Assembly: GCF_003388735.1 (NCBI RefSeq)
Contig: NZ_QUBQ01000005.1
Span: 124,001 to 188,000 of the forward strand
From: Paenibacillus paeoniae
GTDB lineage: Bacteria > Bacillota > Bacilli > Paenibacillales > Paenibacillaceae
DNA length: 64,000 nucleotides
Reading direction: 5' to 3'
In this document: positions 53,656 through 62,650 of the stretch, in pieces
Position numbering within the stretch: the stretch's first letter is position 1
How the letters are laid out: each line of letters opens with the position of its first letter
Made by a program: the position numbers and the translations under genes
The notes under the pieces: generated by a model
The model's database searches: none
What the model was told of the DNA's origin: nothing
Seen by the model: only the letters and a program-made list of their open reading frames with translations

Positions 53656-54780
53656 CTACTCCAGCAGACCGCGTGCGGCTACAGGCGCTTGAGCCAATGT
53701 GCCGTCGGCATGCTGCAGATAGACGAAGTTATGCAAGTTAATCGTGCTGCAGATGTGATTGGGAATAATGGCAATGACGTCGCCGACCTCATAAGGGCTG
53801 TCGGCTTGGACGGAGATGACGCCATGCTCTTCGTTCATGCGCTCGAACACAGCATCGGGATCGCCGAGGATATGACCGAAGCCCTTCAGATGAAGCGGCG
53901 CTTTGTCCGGCTGCACGTCCGTAGCGAACGTCTTGCTGCCGCCGTCGATGACAATTCGGGTTGGCGTAGGGCGGCTGACGACAGTCGCTATAACGGCGCC
54001 TGCGCAATCGTCAATCTCGCATAATCCGAATGCCGCCTGCATGACATCCTGGTAAATATAAGTGCCGGGACGGACTTCTGTAATGCCTTCGATCTCTGCT
54101 GCGTACAGAGCTGTTGGCGAGGAGCCGACGCTTATGTCGCGAATGTTCACGCCGGCAGCGCGAATGGCTTCGGCCGTCTGCACCATGAGGCGACCTTCCT
54201 CATGGCCTGCTGCCTTAAGATCCATCGTTGCCGAGCCGCTTAGCATTGCACCCCGATAAGTGAAGATTCCGCTCAGCAAGACGCCATCGAGCTTGGAGAT
54301 TTGCTGCGCGAGAGCTGGTGCAGCTGCCGCATCCACACCCGTCCGGTTCAAGCCGGATTCGATCTCCATTCTGGCTTCCAGTTGCACTCCGTGCTTGGTT
54401 GCGACTTGCGAGATGCGCAGTGCTCCTTCCAGGCTATCCACGCCAATGATGAGGCGAACACCGGATTGTACGAGCTTGATGGCTCTCTCCAGCTTGGATA
54501 GTGCGACGATCGGATAAGCGACAAATATATCGGTAATGCCCCCCGCTGCCATCACTTCCGCTTCGGCAATTTTGGCTACCGTAATGCCGATAGCACCGGC
54601 ATCAAGCTGGCGCTGGGCCATCTGCGGCAGCTTATGCGTCTTCGCATGCGGACGAAGCTGAACACCGGTCTTCTTGATCGCTTCTGCCATCCTGGCAATG
54701 TTGGATTCAACCGCTTGCAGGGAAATCACGACGCTAGGTGTCTCGACGGCTGCAGCGATTGTGCTTGCGATACGGCTCAT
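53656..54780 (-). CDS. D-threonine aldolase/D-serine dehydratase-like PLP enzyme
   Basis: A 374-residue fold-type III PLP protein. The N-terminal alanine-racemase barrel carries the lysine in LRPHAKTHK. The C-terminal D-serine-dehydratase-like domain has the metal ligands in IIPNHICSTINLHNFVYL. Family members split D-threonine to glycine and acetaldehyde or deaminate D-serine; which of these applies cannot be told. AGGAGGTTATTACACA precedes the ATG. Placed between regulator and deacylase. Confidence 0.88.
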   Translation of the reverse strand: MSRIASTIAAAVETPSVVISLQAVESNIARMAEAIKKTGVQLRPHAKTHKLPQMAQRQLDAGAIGITVAKIAEAEVMAAGGITDIFVAYPIVALSKLERAIKLVQSGVRLIIGVDSLEGALRISQVATKHGVQLEARMEIESGLNRTGVDAAAAPALAQQISKLDGVLLSGIFTYRGAMLSGSATMDLKAAGHEEGRLMVQTAEAIRAAGVNIRDISVGSSPTALYAAEIEGITEVRPGTYIYQDVMQAAFGLCEIDDCAGAVIATVVSRPTPTRIVIDGGSKTFATDVQPDKAPLHLKGFGHILGDPDAVFERMNEEHGVISVQADSPYEVGDVIAIIPNHICSTINLHNFVYLQHADGTLAQAPVAARGLLE

Positions 54781-54804
54781 TGTGTAATAACCTCCTATGT
54801 TCCT

Positions 54805-55455
54805 TTATGATTTAGATTCTTCTAAGTAGTTATATAGTGTGAATTTGGAGATGCTTAAGTACCCGCATATTTTCTCGCCCGATTTCTTGATCAGGAAAGC
54901 GCCTTTCTGGTCCAGGAGCTGGATCAGCCGGATCTTGTCCTCTTTGGTCATGAGTGCCGGCGGTTTGCCGATCGTCTCCTGAGCCTCCATGATGAGCGTA
55001 TCCAGCAGCTCGTTCACATTGCTGACGAACGATTCGCGGATAGGCTGGAGGCCGCTGCCCGTAATGGACTGAAGCGTCTTCTCCGCCATCATAAGATCGG
55101 TAATGTCCAGATTAATGCATACAGCTCCAATAATTTGGCCTGTTTTGTTTTTCACGTACATCGAGGTAGAACGGAGTATGCGTCCGTCCGAAGTCTGGGT
55201 GATGTAATTGTGGCGATTGTCGCCGTCGGATGTACCCCTCATAATCTCCAGTCCAAGATTGGTGCTGGGATCGCCGACTTTGCGTCCGGTTACATGCCCG
55301 TTCTCAATCGCGACGATGGTGCTGTCGTAAGGCTTGGACCAGTCATGAATGACCACTTCGCAATTGTCCCCGAACTGAGCGGCCATGCCTTTGGCAAGCT
55401 CGGCAAAAAATATAAATTCCTGGGATATAGTCTCCAACGTACGCCCCCTTTCCAT
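54805..55455 (-). CDS. YheO/DauR-like PAS and HTH regulator
   Basis: A 216-residue protein with an N-terminal YheO-type PAS domain (FFAELAKGMAAQFGDNCEVV, GAVCINLDITD) and a C-terminal HTH_22 domain (LDQKGAFLIKKSGEKICGYL, SISKFTLYNYLEE). Relatives include DauR, the repressor of D-arginine use, so it probably controls this D-amino-acid operon, which it heads. ATG 55455 has a weak ribosome site; a TTG six codons in (55437) follows AAAGGGGGCG and may be the real start. Confidence 0.85.
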   Translation of the reverse strand: MERGRTLETISQEFIFFAELAKGMAAQFGDNCEVVIHDWSKPYDSTIVAIENGHVTGRKVGDPSTNLGLEIMRGTSDGDNRHNYITQTSDGRILRSTSMYVKNKTGQIIGAVCINLDITDLMMAEKTLQSITGSGLQPIRESFVSNVNELLDTLIMEAQETIGKPPALMTKEDKIRLIQLLDQKGAFLIKKSGEKICGYLSISKFTLYNYLEESKS

Positions 55456-55617
55456 ACCTCTAACCTTTATCTAGTCCACATGGTACACCTACACAACCCA
55501 AAAATCAAACTAAAATTTTGTTATACTAAAAAAAAGTATGACAGGCAGTAGTGCAGATAGCGACTGGCCGGATTGGTCATTCTAAATAGAGGTTTTTGGT
55601 GGGAGGAATGAGATCAC

Positions 55618-57396
55618 ATGCGTTGGATTAGCAGCTCGTTGAAACGTAAGCTGTCCGTATTTTTATTGTTAGCTGTATTGATCCCCTTACTTGCCCTGGG
55701 CTTGTTCGCGTATCATATGGCGGCGACCGCGACGGAAGAGAAGGCCAAGCAGTCCGGTACCGGAATATTGAGGCAAATGGCGACCAATATGGAGTTCATC
55801 GTACAGGACGCCGAAAATTTATCGCTATTTCTGATCGGACAAAAGGATGTGCAGCACTTTTTGAGCGGATCGGGTACGGATCCTGTTCAACAAACAAAAA
55901 TGATTGAGTTTTTATCTAATTTGGTCTATTCCAAGCCATATATTTCCGATATTACTATATATCCGGTTCATTCTTCTCCGCCGATATCGAATACGACGAT
56001 ATTTTATACAGACCTGCCTGGCGTAGATGAACGGATCACACATTTTCAATCGGAAACCAAGTTTTGGACAGGCAACTATGAGACGGATACGGCAACTGGC
56101 ACCAATCATGTGATTTCATTGGTTCGGCCTATCCGCAGCTTAACCAATTACAAGCAGCTAGGAACGATAGTCATTAGTTTGAACGAACGTGCGCTGACAC
56201 GAATTTTGAATGAAGCGAGTATTTCTGAGAACGGTGAGGTATCGCTTACCAACAGTGAAGGAATGATTTTGGCCAGAGCGGGTCAAGTTCCCTATCAGGA
56301 CGGCAAGCTTAGCGATCAGCTTACAGATGCGCAGCTTGAGAACGCAGCGGGCTGGTTATATGATGGGACTGGGGAAGATAAGCGGACAGTGCTCTATGAC
56401 ACGGTCACAGGCGTGGATTGGACGTTGACGGGCACGATGCCAATGGAAGATTTCCGCAATGAAAACAGCTATGTGCTGAAGCTGATGGTTGCCGTTATTG
56501 GCGTGTCTATGCTTATTGCTTCTGTTCTTGTCCTTTATTTTGTGCAAAGAATTACGAATCCGCTTATGATGCTTACAAGTTTCTTGAAAAGCTCCAATCC
56601 TGAGGATTCCCTTCAGACGTATCCGGTGGAATCGATGGATGAGGTCGGCCAGCTCGTTCGGAGCTACAATCAGCTCAGTGACCGTATTGTCCATCTTACG
56701 GAGCAGGTCAAGCATGAGGAATCAAGCAAGAAGGAAGCGGATATGCAAGCGCTGCAAGCGCAGATCAATCCTCACTTCTTGTATAACACCTTATCCTCTA
56801 TTCATTGGATGGCCTTGATGAACAGGGATGACAAAATTGCCGATATGGTCGGAAGTTTGAGCGATTTTCTTAGATTCAGCTTGAACAAGGGCGAAGAATT
56901 CTGTTCCGTAGAGCAAGAGGTAGCTCATGCCAAGCACTATGCCAATATTCAATCCATACGCTTCCCAGGCAAGTTCTGGATCAAGCTCGAGATTGATCCG
57001 GAGCTGAATGCGGAGCGAATGCTGAAGCTGCTGCTTCAGCCCTTGATCGAGAACGCGCTTATTCATGGCATACAGCAGCAGCCGGAGGCTGGGGAGATCA
57101 AAGTGACCGCGAAGCGAGCAGCGGGACGGATGCTCTTTGGCGTGGAGGACAACGGTGTAGGCATGAAGTCCGATAAGCTGGCGGACATCAAGAGAGAGCT
57201 CCAAGGTCCCGAAGACCAGAAGCGGGACTGGGAACAGCTGGAGCGAGGAAGCTACGGTCTGCGCAATGTGCACAAGCGGCTGCAGCTGCATTATGGCATA
57301 GAATCGGGCTTGTGCATTGAGAGTGCTTACCAAGAGGGGACGAAGGTATCCTTCGCTATACCTCTAGCGCGGAAAGAGGAGGCGGAGTCGGAATGA
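55618..57396 (+). CDS. YesM-type sensor histidine kinase
   Basis: A 592-residue kinase: membrane helix (about 13-33), an extracytoplasmic dCache-like domain to about 285, second helix (288-312), HAMP, a His_kinase domain with QINPHFLYNTLSSIHW (from Q382) and a HATPase with IENALIHGI and DNGVGM. GGGAGG precedes the ATG. Overlaps the response regulator gene by ATGA. Such kinases sense extracellular sugars or solutes, often through the linked binding protein. Confidence 0.92.
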   Translation: MRWISSSLKRKLSVFLLLAVLIPLLALGLFAYHMAATATEEKAKQSGTGILRQMATNMEFIVQDAENLSLFLIGQKDVQHFLSGSGTDPVQQTKMIEFLSNLVYSKPYISDITIYPVHSSPPISNTTIFYTDLPGVDERITHFQSETKFWTGNYETDTATGTNHVISLVRPIRSLTNYKQLGTIVISLNERALTRILNEASISENGEVSLTNSEGMILARAGQVPYQDGKLSDQLTDAQLENAAGWLYDGTGEDKRTVLYDTVTGVDWTLTGTMPMEDFRNENSYVLKLMVAVIGVSMLIASVLVLYFVQRITNPLMMLTSFLKSSNPEDSLQTYPVESMDEVGQLVRSYNQLSDRIVHLTEQVKHEESSKKEADMQALQAQINPHFLYNTLSSIHWMALMNRDDKIADMVGSLSDFLRFSLNKGEEFCSVEQEVAHAKHYANIQSIRFPGKFWIKLEIDPELNAERMLKLLLQPLIENALIHGIQQQPEAGEIKVTAKRAAGRMLFGVEDNGVGMKSDKLADIKRELQGPEDQKRDWEQLERGSYGLRNVHKRLQLHYGIESGLCIESAYQEGTKVSFAIPLARKEEAESE

Positions 57397-58928
57397 AACT
57401 ATTAATTGTAGATGATGAAGTCATTATTCGCACAGGCCTCAGCACGGTGATTCCGTGGTCGGAATACGGATATGAGCTGCTTCGGCCAGCAGCATCCGCC
57501 GAGGAGGCGATCGCAAGGCTGGAATCGGAGAGACCGGATATCGTGTTGACCGATATACAGATGACGGGATTGAACGGGTTCGACTTGGCCAGAGAAGTGA
57601 AGAGGCTGCTCCCTAGCACGGAAGTCATTATTTTGACCGGTTACGATCAATTCGAGTATGCGAGAAGGGCCATTACAGAAGGCGTAAGCGACTATTTGCT
57701 CAAGACTAGCCGTCCTGACGAAATTATGGGTGCCGTCGGCGCTGCGCGTGAGAGAATCGTTATGCGGGGAGAGAGCGGCAATCGGGATGAATTGCGTGAG
57801 AAGCTCATTGAGACGCTGATCCAGGGCGGTGAGGTGGATTATACGACGATGCGCCAGAGCTTGCGGCTGCTGCCCAGGCTGAGGATGGACACAGCCTCGC
57901 GTTATGTGGTCTGCTGCATTGGAGCTACCGGCTGGGGAACGGAGAATGGATATGGCAAGCTGCTGTTATTCGCTGCCCACAATGTCATTGATGAGCTGGT
58001 CGAGGGAGAGGCCGCTTTGCGGGAGGATCACATTCTGTTGATTCTTCCTCTGATGAAGGGGGAGCAAGACAGCTTGATCAAGCTGGAGGCTATGCTGCAG
58101 CGAATCGAAATCAAGCTCAAATGCAAGCTGCATGTGGCCATAGGCGAAGAAGTAGGCGGCCTGGATGAGCTGAAGCACTCCATCAACAGCGCGCTGCATA
58201 CGTTCCTGTATCAGGGGCTTCTGCCCGAAGTCAGAATGATCGACAGTCGTGCCGTCAGCAGACGCAAGGGGAGCCGCAGAGCATGTACGCCATGGGAGAA
58301 GGAACGTCTGGGCGAACTGTTGGTGGATGGAGACGCACAAGCTCTTCATCTTTGGCTGGATGGTATCGTCAAGGAAATGGAATCGGATGAGGAGACGACC
58401 CCGGAATCGTATCAAGCTTATTTGAACTCTGTCTTGCAAGCAGGGGAGGAAGCGATCCGTCGCTTGTTGCAAGAGGCGGGTGCTGAGTCACCTGAGGCGA
58501 TAAAAGCGCAGCCTATTTCTTTAAAACTCGCAGCCGAGAATGGAGGCGAGGAGATGCTGAGCCGTATGCTGGAGCTATTGAAGCATTATTTGACAGCATC
58601 GGGCCATCACAGCATGCCGCCTATGAATCGGGCGATCGCCTACATACATGAACATCTCGAAGAAGACCTGTCGCTGTCGCTCGTCGCTAAACGGGTCCAG
58701 CTTACGCTGCATCACTTCAGCGAAGTGTTCCGCCGGGAGACCGGACACACCTATGCGGAGTTCGTCGCGAAGGCCAGAGTAGAGAAGGCAATGGAACTGT
58801 TGAAGGAGACAGATGCGTCATTTAGCGAAATTGCCAGTCGTGTGGGTTATGGAGATGTGGAGTTTTTTAGCGGATTATTCGAAAATCATACAGGCTTTAC
58901 GCCATGGGAATACCGTCGCAGGGGTTAA
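57393..58928 (+). CDS. YesN-type AraC response regulator
   Basis: A 511-residue protein: receiver domain with D54 in VLTDIQMTG and the conserved Lys in LLKTSRP, a long middle region, and a C-terminal AraC helix-turn-helix pair (LSLSLVAKRVQLTLHHFSEV, FSEIASRVGYGDVEFFSGLF, then FTPWEYRRR). It works with the kinase upstream and likely activates the binding-protein gene 40 bases downstream. Confidence 0.92.
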   Translation: MKLLIVDDEVIIRTGLSTVIPWSEYGYELLRPAASAEEAIARLESERPDIVLTDIQMTGLNGFDLAREVKRLLPSTEVIILTGYDQFEYARRAITEGVSDYLLKTSRPDEIMGAVGAARERIVMRGESGNRDELREKLIETLIQGGEVDYTTMRQSLRLLPRLRMDTASRYVVCCIGATGWGTENGYGKLLLFAAHNVIDELVEGEAALREDHILLILPLMKGEQDSLIKLEAMLQRIEIKLKCKLHVAIGEEVGGLDELKHSINSALHTFLYQGLLPEVRMIDSRAVSRRKGSRRACTPWEKERLGELLVDGDAQALHLWLDGIVKEMESDEETTPESYQAYLNSVLQAGEEAIRRLLQEAGAESPEAIKAQPISLKLAAENGGEEMLSRMLELLKHYLTASGHHSMPPMNRAIAYIHEHLEEDLSLSLVAKRVQLTLHHFSEVFRRETGHTYAEFVAKARVEKAMELLKETDASFSEIASRVGYGDVEFFSGLFENHTGFTPWEYRRRG

Positions 58929-58967
58929 GGGGAGAGTGTTAATCTATCATGTGGGAGGAAACGCGGG

Positions 58968-60302
58968 ATGAAAAGGACTGTAACGGCTGTCATTGCCTTG
59001 ACCGTTCTTATTGCCGTGTCGGCAGGTTGCAGCATCTCGAAGGTATGGGAGGCTGGCAAGACCGGCAGCGAAAAGGCAACCATTTCGTTGTGGCATAATT
59101 TCACCGGTGATGATCTGCGCGCGCAGACGATGCGGTCGATCATACAGGAATTCGAAGAAGCTCATCCTGACATTAAAGTTGACGTACAGGCGATACCGCC
59201 GGACGAATATCGCGCCCGACTGAAGAAGAGCGCCGAAGGGGGCGATATCCCGGATGTGTTCGTCTTATGGAGCGGGGCGATGACTCGTGAGTACGCAGCG
59301 GCATCTCTGATTCAACCGATCGATGATCTGGTTGACGCATACCCTGAGTGGAGGGATGGCTTCCTGCCGAACTCGCTGGAAGCGTTCAAGGATCGCGGGC
59401 TTGTCTATGGCGCGCCGATGGGTTTGTCACCTACCTCCATCTTGTATTACAACAAGCGGATATTCGAAGAGAACGAACTGCGCGTACCGACGACGTGGGG
59501 CGAGCTGATGTACATGGTCGGAAAGCTCAATAGCAAAGGTATTACGCCCATTGCTCTCGGCAATAAGGCGGGATGGCCAGCTCAATCCAGCATTTTCAGC
59601 TCAATTGCCGACCGTGTGACGGGGACCGAATGGCTGATAAATGCGGCGAACCAGGAAAAAGGGGCCAAATTCACAGACGCCACGTTTATTGAGGCGCTGA
59701 AATATATGAAACAGCTTGGCGAGGTGGGAGCTTTCCAGAAGGGCTATCAACACATGAATAACATAGAGATGGAGCTGATGTTCGCCCGAGGCGAGTCGGC
59801 TATGATGATTGATGGCGGATGGGCGCTCACCAATTTGGCAGCAAACGCGAGCCTGGAAGCGATGAGCGAGATGGGAGCGGCGCTGCTTCCAGCCATCCCG
59901 GATGGCAAGGGAGATCCCAATACATTAGCAGGCGTTGTCGGTTCCGGCATGGCGCTGGGCATTCATGCGGAAGGTTCAGACAAAGAAGCCGCTTATGAGC
60001 TTATCTATGCGATGTCCGGCCCGGATGCTCAGCAGCGTACGCTGGAGAGCAATCAACTGGTCAGCTATAAGCTTGAGCTCGACAAGAGCAAAGTATCCCC
60101 GATCTTTGCGGAAGTGTACGATTTGGTGAATAGCGTCAGTCTGACTCCTGTATATGACGGGGTGCTGACGACAGAAGGAGCGGAAGCGGTCAATAATGGG
60201 CTGCGTGAGCTGTTGGAGGGAGGAGATCCGGAGAAGATAGCTGCCAGTATTCAGGAAGCGCAGGCGAAGGCGCTGGGACAATTGCTTGGCAACATGCACT
60301 AG
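58968..60302 (+). CDS. ABC-type extracellular sugar-binding lipoprotein
   Basis: A 444-residue family-1 solute-binding protein: lipobox VSAGCSI (Cys about residue 22), ISLWHNFTGDDLRAQTMRSI, IPDVFVLWSG, PTSILYYNKRIFEENELRVP, and a MIDGGWAL region. Ligands are usually oligosaccharides. GGGAGG precedes the ATG. The two permease genes that normally follow are missing: the next gene is a CobW GTPase. The protein may feed permeases elsewhere or serve as sensor input for the kinase. Confidence 0.9.
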   Translation: MKRTVTAVIALTVLIAVSAGCSISKVWEAGKTGSEKATISLWHNFTGDDLRAQTMRSIIQEFEEAHPDIKVDVQAIPPDEYRARLKKSAEGGDIPDVFVLWSGAMTREYAAASLIQPIDDLVDAYPEWRDGFLPNSLEAFKDRGLVYGAPMGLSPTSILYYNKRIFEENELRVPTTWGELMYMVGKLNSKGITPIALGNKAGWPAQSSIFSSIADRVTGTEWLINAANQEKGAKFTDATFIEALKYMKQLGEVGAFQKGYQHMNNIEMELMFARGESAMMIDGGWALTNLAANASLEAMSEMGAALLPAIPDGKGDPNTLAGVVGSGMALGIHAEGSDKEAAYELIYAMSGPDAQQRTLESNQLVSYKLELDKSKVSPIFAEVYDLVNSVSLTPVYDGVLTTEGAEAVNNGLRELLEGGDPEKIAASIQEAQAKALGQLLGNMH

Positions 60303-60326
60303 AAACGGAATGAGGAGATTTGGATC

Positions 60327-61307
60327 ATGAGTCAACCTAATAGGGAAGCAACGAAAACGCCTATTTATTTATTGTCTGGTTTTTTGGGCAGCGGCAAGAC
60401 GACATTTTTATCCAATTTGCTGTCTCATTTGAAGCAGGAGGGCAAACGTCCGGCTGTCATTATGAATGAATTGGGCGATATCAATCTGGATGGCGAACTG
60501 CTGGATCGTGATGTTCCCATGGCTGAGATGCTGGGCGGATGCATCTGCTGCTCCATTCGCGGCGATCTCGGTGTAGAGATCGCATCCTTGATTCAGCAGC
60601 ATCATCCCGATGCGATCATTATTGAATCGACGGGCGCGGCGAATCCGATGGAGACGCTGGATGGGGTGACTGACGCAGCGATGTATACTTCTCTGGAGCT
60701 TCGTTCTGTCATTACGGTTGTAGACGGGCCCGAGCTGCTGGAGCGGAGAAAGCTGGGCAAGGGACGGACCTATAAGCTTATGGTGGAGCAGATCAGATGC
60801 GCTACGCTCCTATTGTTGAACAAGACAGACAAGCTGGAGCCGGAGCAGCTGGTGGAAGCCCAGCAATTGCTCAGGGAGCTCAATGCTCATGCGGTCATTG
60901 TGCCCACGGTTCGTGGTGGGATCGTGGATTGGGAGTGGTTGAGCGAGACGGCTGTCTCCAAGGCTACGGATGCACATGAGCATGAGCAGGGCGGACATGA
61001 AGAACATCACCACAGCCACGGGCATGTCATGGCGTACACCCATTATTTTGACGGGCCTGTTCAAAGCGACGCTTTCGAGGCACTGCTTCAGCAATTGCCA
61101 GATTCGATCTATCGTGCGAAAGGTGTCGTATCCTTCTCAGATACCTCCAGCGGCAGCCGTTATCTGTTCCAATATGCTTATAAGGAATCTGATTTCATCC
61201 GTATCGAGCCCCAAGGAAAAGTGAACGATGTTGCGGTATTTATCGGCGAGCATTTCTCCAAGGAGGAGCTGCTCCAGATGATCGAAGAGGTCGTAGCGGA
61301 GTCTTAA
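60327..61307 (+). CDS. CobW/G3E-family GTPase (metal chaperone)
   Basis: A 326-residue protein: P-loop SGFLGSGKTTF, the metal-binding CxCC motif (GGCICCSI; C72, C74, C75), IESTGAANP, NKTDKLE and a His-rich stretch (EHEQGGHEEHHHSHGH) before the CobW_C domain. Family members deliver zinc or other metals to target enzymes. No Zur box is evident upstream. GAGGAG precedes the ATG, 24 bases after the binding-protein gene, though a functional link is doubtful. Confidence 0.9.
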   Translation: MSQPNREATKTPIYLLSGFLGSGKTTFLSNLLSHLKQEGKRPAVIMNELGDINLDGELLDRDVPMAEMLGGCICCSIRGDLGVEIASLIQQHHPDAIIIESTGAANPMETLDGVTDAAMYTSLELRSVITVVDGPELLERRKLGKGRTYKLMVEQIRCATLLLLNKTDKLEPEQLVEAQQLLRELNAHAVIVPTVRGGIVDWEWLSETAVSKATDAHEHEQGGHEEHHHSHGHVMAYTHYFDGPVQSDAFEALLQQLPDSIYRAKGVVSFSDTSSGSRYLFQYAYKESDFIRIEPQGKVNDVAVFIGEHFSKEELLQMIEEVVAES

Positions 61308-61422
61308 ATAGTCGAATGATGTCTACCCGGTCGCGTGTATGGGAACAATATTCCAAATGAGGGGAATGCGTTATCGCGTTCGACTCGCCATATATTGCGA
61401 CAGAAGGGTGAGGCAGCAGCAC

Positions 61423-62010
61423 ATGAGGAAGATCAACATATACCTGATTATGGCCGCGGCAATTAGTATCGCTGCAGCTTCCGTAGGCACGTCCCAAACT
61501 GCGATCTATGCGGAGCATCAATCCGTATCCGAGATGCTGGAAGGGCCGGTGCTTCAGGACGACAAGAACATCAGGCATCATCACGGCGGGATGTCCAAGG
61601 AGCAATTCGAGGCTTACCGGTTGAAGAAATTACAGGAAATGGCCGTCTACTTCGGCATCTCGACAGAGGGCAAGACTGCGGATCAATTGAAGAAGGAGCT
61701 CCTCGTCGCGAAGGAAGCGAATAAGGAGAAGTGGGAAGCCTTCAAAGCCGAGCATAGGGCGAAGCGTCTGGAGCATCTGCAGAAGATCGCAGATAAGCAT
61801 GGCATTGAGACGAAGGGAAAAACGGAGGATCAGCTGCGCGAGGAGCTGGAGAAGGCTCATAACGATAAGGAGAAGCATCATTGGAAGGAAAGAAATGAGC
61901 AAAGGCAAGAGGAACCTACGCCTCAGCCAACCGCCGCACCGGAGAAGAAAGCGACACCTGAACCAATCGCAACGCCGAAGAAGGCAGCGCCTAAAGGGGA
62001 AAAATCTTAA
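61423..62010 (+). CDS. exported protein with two SAP-like repeats
   Basis: A 195-residue protein: signal peptide (INIYLIMAAAISIAAASVG), then two copies of a helix pair, LQEMAVYFGISTEGKTADQL and LQKIADKHGIETKGKTEDQL, spaced by a Lys/Glu-rich helix, and a Pro-rich, charged tail. The repeats look like SAP/Rho-N-type helix pairs, here in an exported setting. AGGGTGAGG precedes the ATG; the frame is open 28 codons upstream. Function unknown. Confidence 0.7.
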   Translation: MRKINIYLIMAAAISIAAASVGTSQTAIYAEHQSVSEMLEGPVLQDDKNIRHHHGGMSKEQFEAYRLKKLQEMAVYFGISTEGKTADQLKKELLVAKEANKEKWEAFKAEHRAKRLEHLQKIADKHGIETKGKTEDQLREELEKAHNDKEKHHWKERNEQRQEEPTPQPTAAPEKKATPEPIATPKKAAPKGEKS

Positions 62011-62022
62011 CCGTATGCGAAC

Positions 62023-62072
62023 AGGCATAGAAGTTTGCCAGAGTGATTCTGGCAGGCTCCTATGCCTTTTTT
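62023..62072 (+). terminator. terminator after the SAP-repeat gene
   Basis: AGGCATAG (62023-62030) pairs with CTATGCCT (62060-62067), with an inner TGCCAGA/TTCTGGCA stem, then Ts. Confidence 0.85.
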
Positions 62073-62126
62073 ATGATGCTAGCCATGGGAACGAGGGATG
62101 GCAGGTCCATGCCTACAGGTAATCTG

Positions 62127-62435
62127 CTAAAAGGTAGTCGTAAAAATGGTGCCGAACAGCAGTACCACAATGAGCAGATAGAAGGCAAGAACGATGGCTG
62201 CCCAAATTAGCGCAGCCTTGAAGTAATTTTGCTTCGAAGGATTGCCTTCTCCAAAAGCAAATATGAACATCAACACAATATTGACCACCGGTATGATCAT
62301 GAGCAGCATCGTGAGCATCCATTCCTTTACCGATACAATGGGCGCCGTTTCCTGGGACTGCTGCAAAGAATATTGGTGATAAGTATGTTGAGGGCTTCCT
62401 TCGCCGAATGACGGCGGAACCGGGTTGTTCTCCAC
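62127..62435 (-). CDS. small membrane protein
   Basis: About 102 residues from a GTG that follows AAGGAGC; the frame is open to 62537. A Pro/Gln-rich start (FGEGSPQHTYHQYSLQQSQE) is followed by two hydrophobic helices (MLTMLLMIIPVVNIVLMFIF and ALIWAAIVLAFYLLIVVLLF). Similar small proteins occur widely in Paenibacillus; function unknown. Confidence 0.6.
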   Translation of the reverse strand: MENNPVPPSFGEGSPQHTYHQYSLQQSQETAPIVSVKEWMLTMLLMIIPVVNIVLMFIFAFGEGNPSKQNYFKAALIWAAIVLAFYLLIVVLLFGTIFTTTF

Positions 62436-62596
62436 ATCAATCGCTCCTTCCGAATGGGATAGGTAGCTTGAGAGCCACATTTCATTATATAGAGGAATCC
62501 TGCAATTAAAACCAAATTTCTCGGAACGCTTATCCATTATTCGACTGATGAAGACAAGCTTTGCAAGACTGGACTTTTTTCAAAAAAAGACTTGTG

Positions 62597-62630
62597 CTTG
62601 ACGTTACGTCAAGTGCTATGCTCGTAGTAT
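62597..62630 (+). promoter_or_regulatory. MerR-type promoter and operator
   Basis: The perfect palindrome CTTGACGT-T-ACGTCAAG (62597-62613) includes a -35 (TTGACG at 62598). The best -10, TAGTAT (62625-62630), is 21 bp further, a spacer longer than 17 as in MerR-controlled promoters. The MerR protein encoded directly downstream is the likely binder. Confidence 0.7.
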
Positions 62631-62650
62631 AGAGAGAGGAGGCGGAGGGG

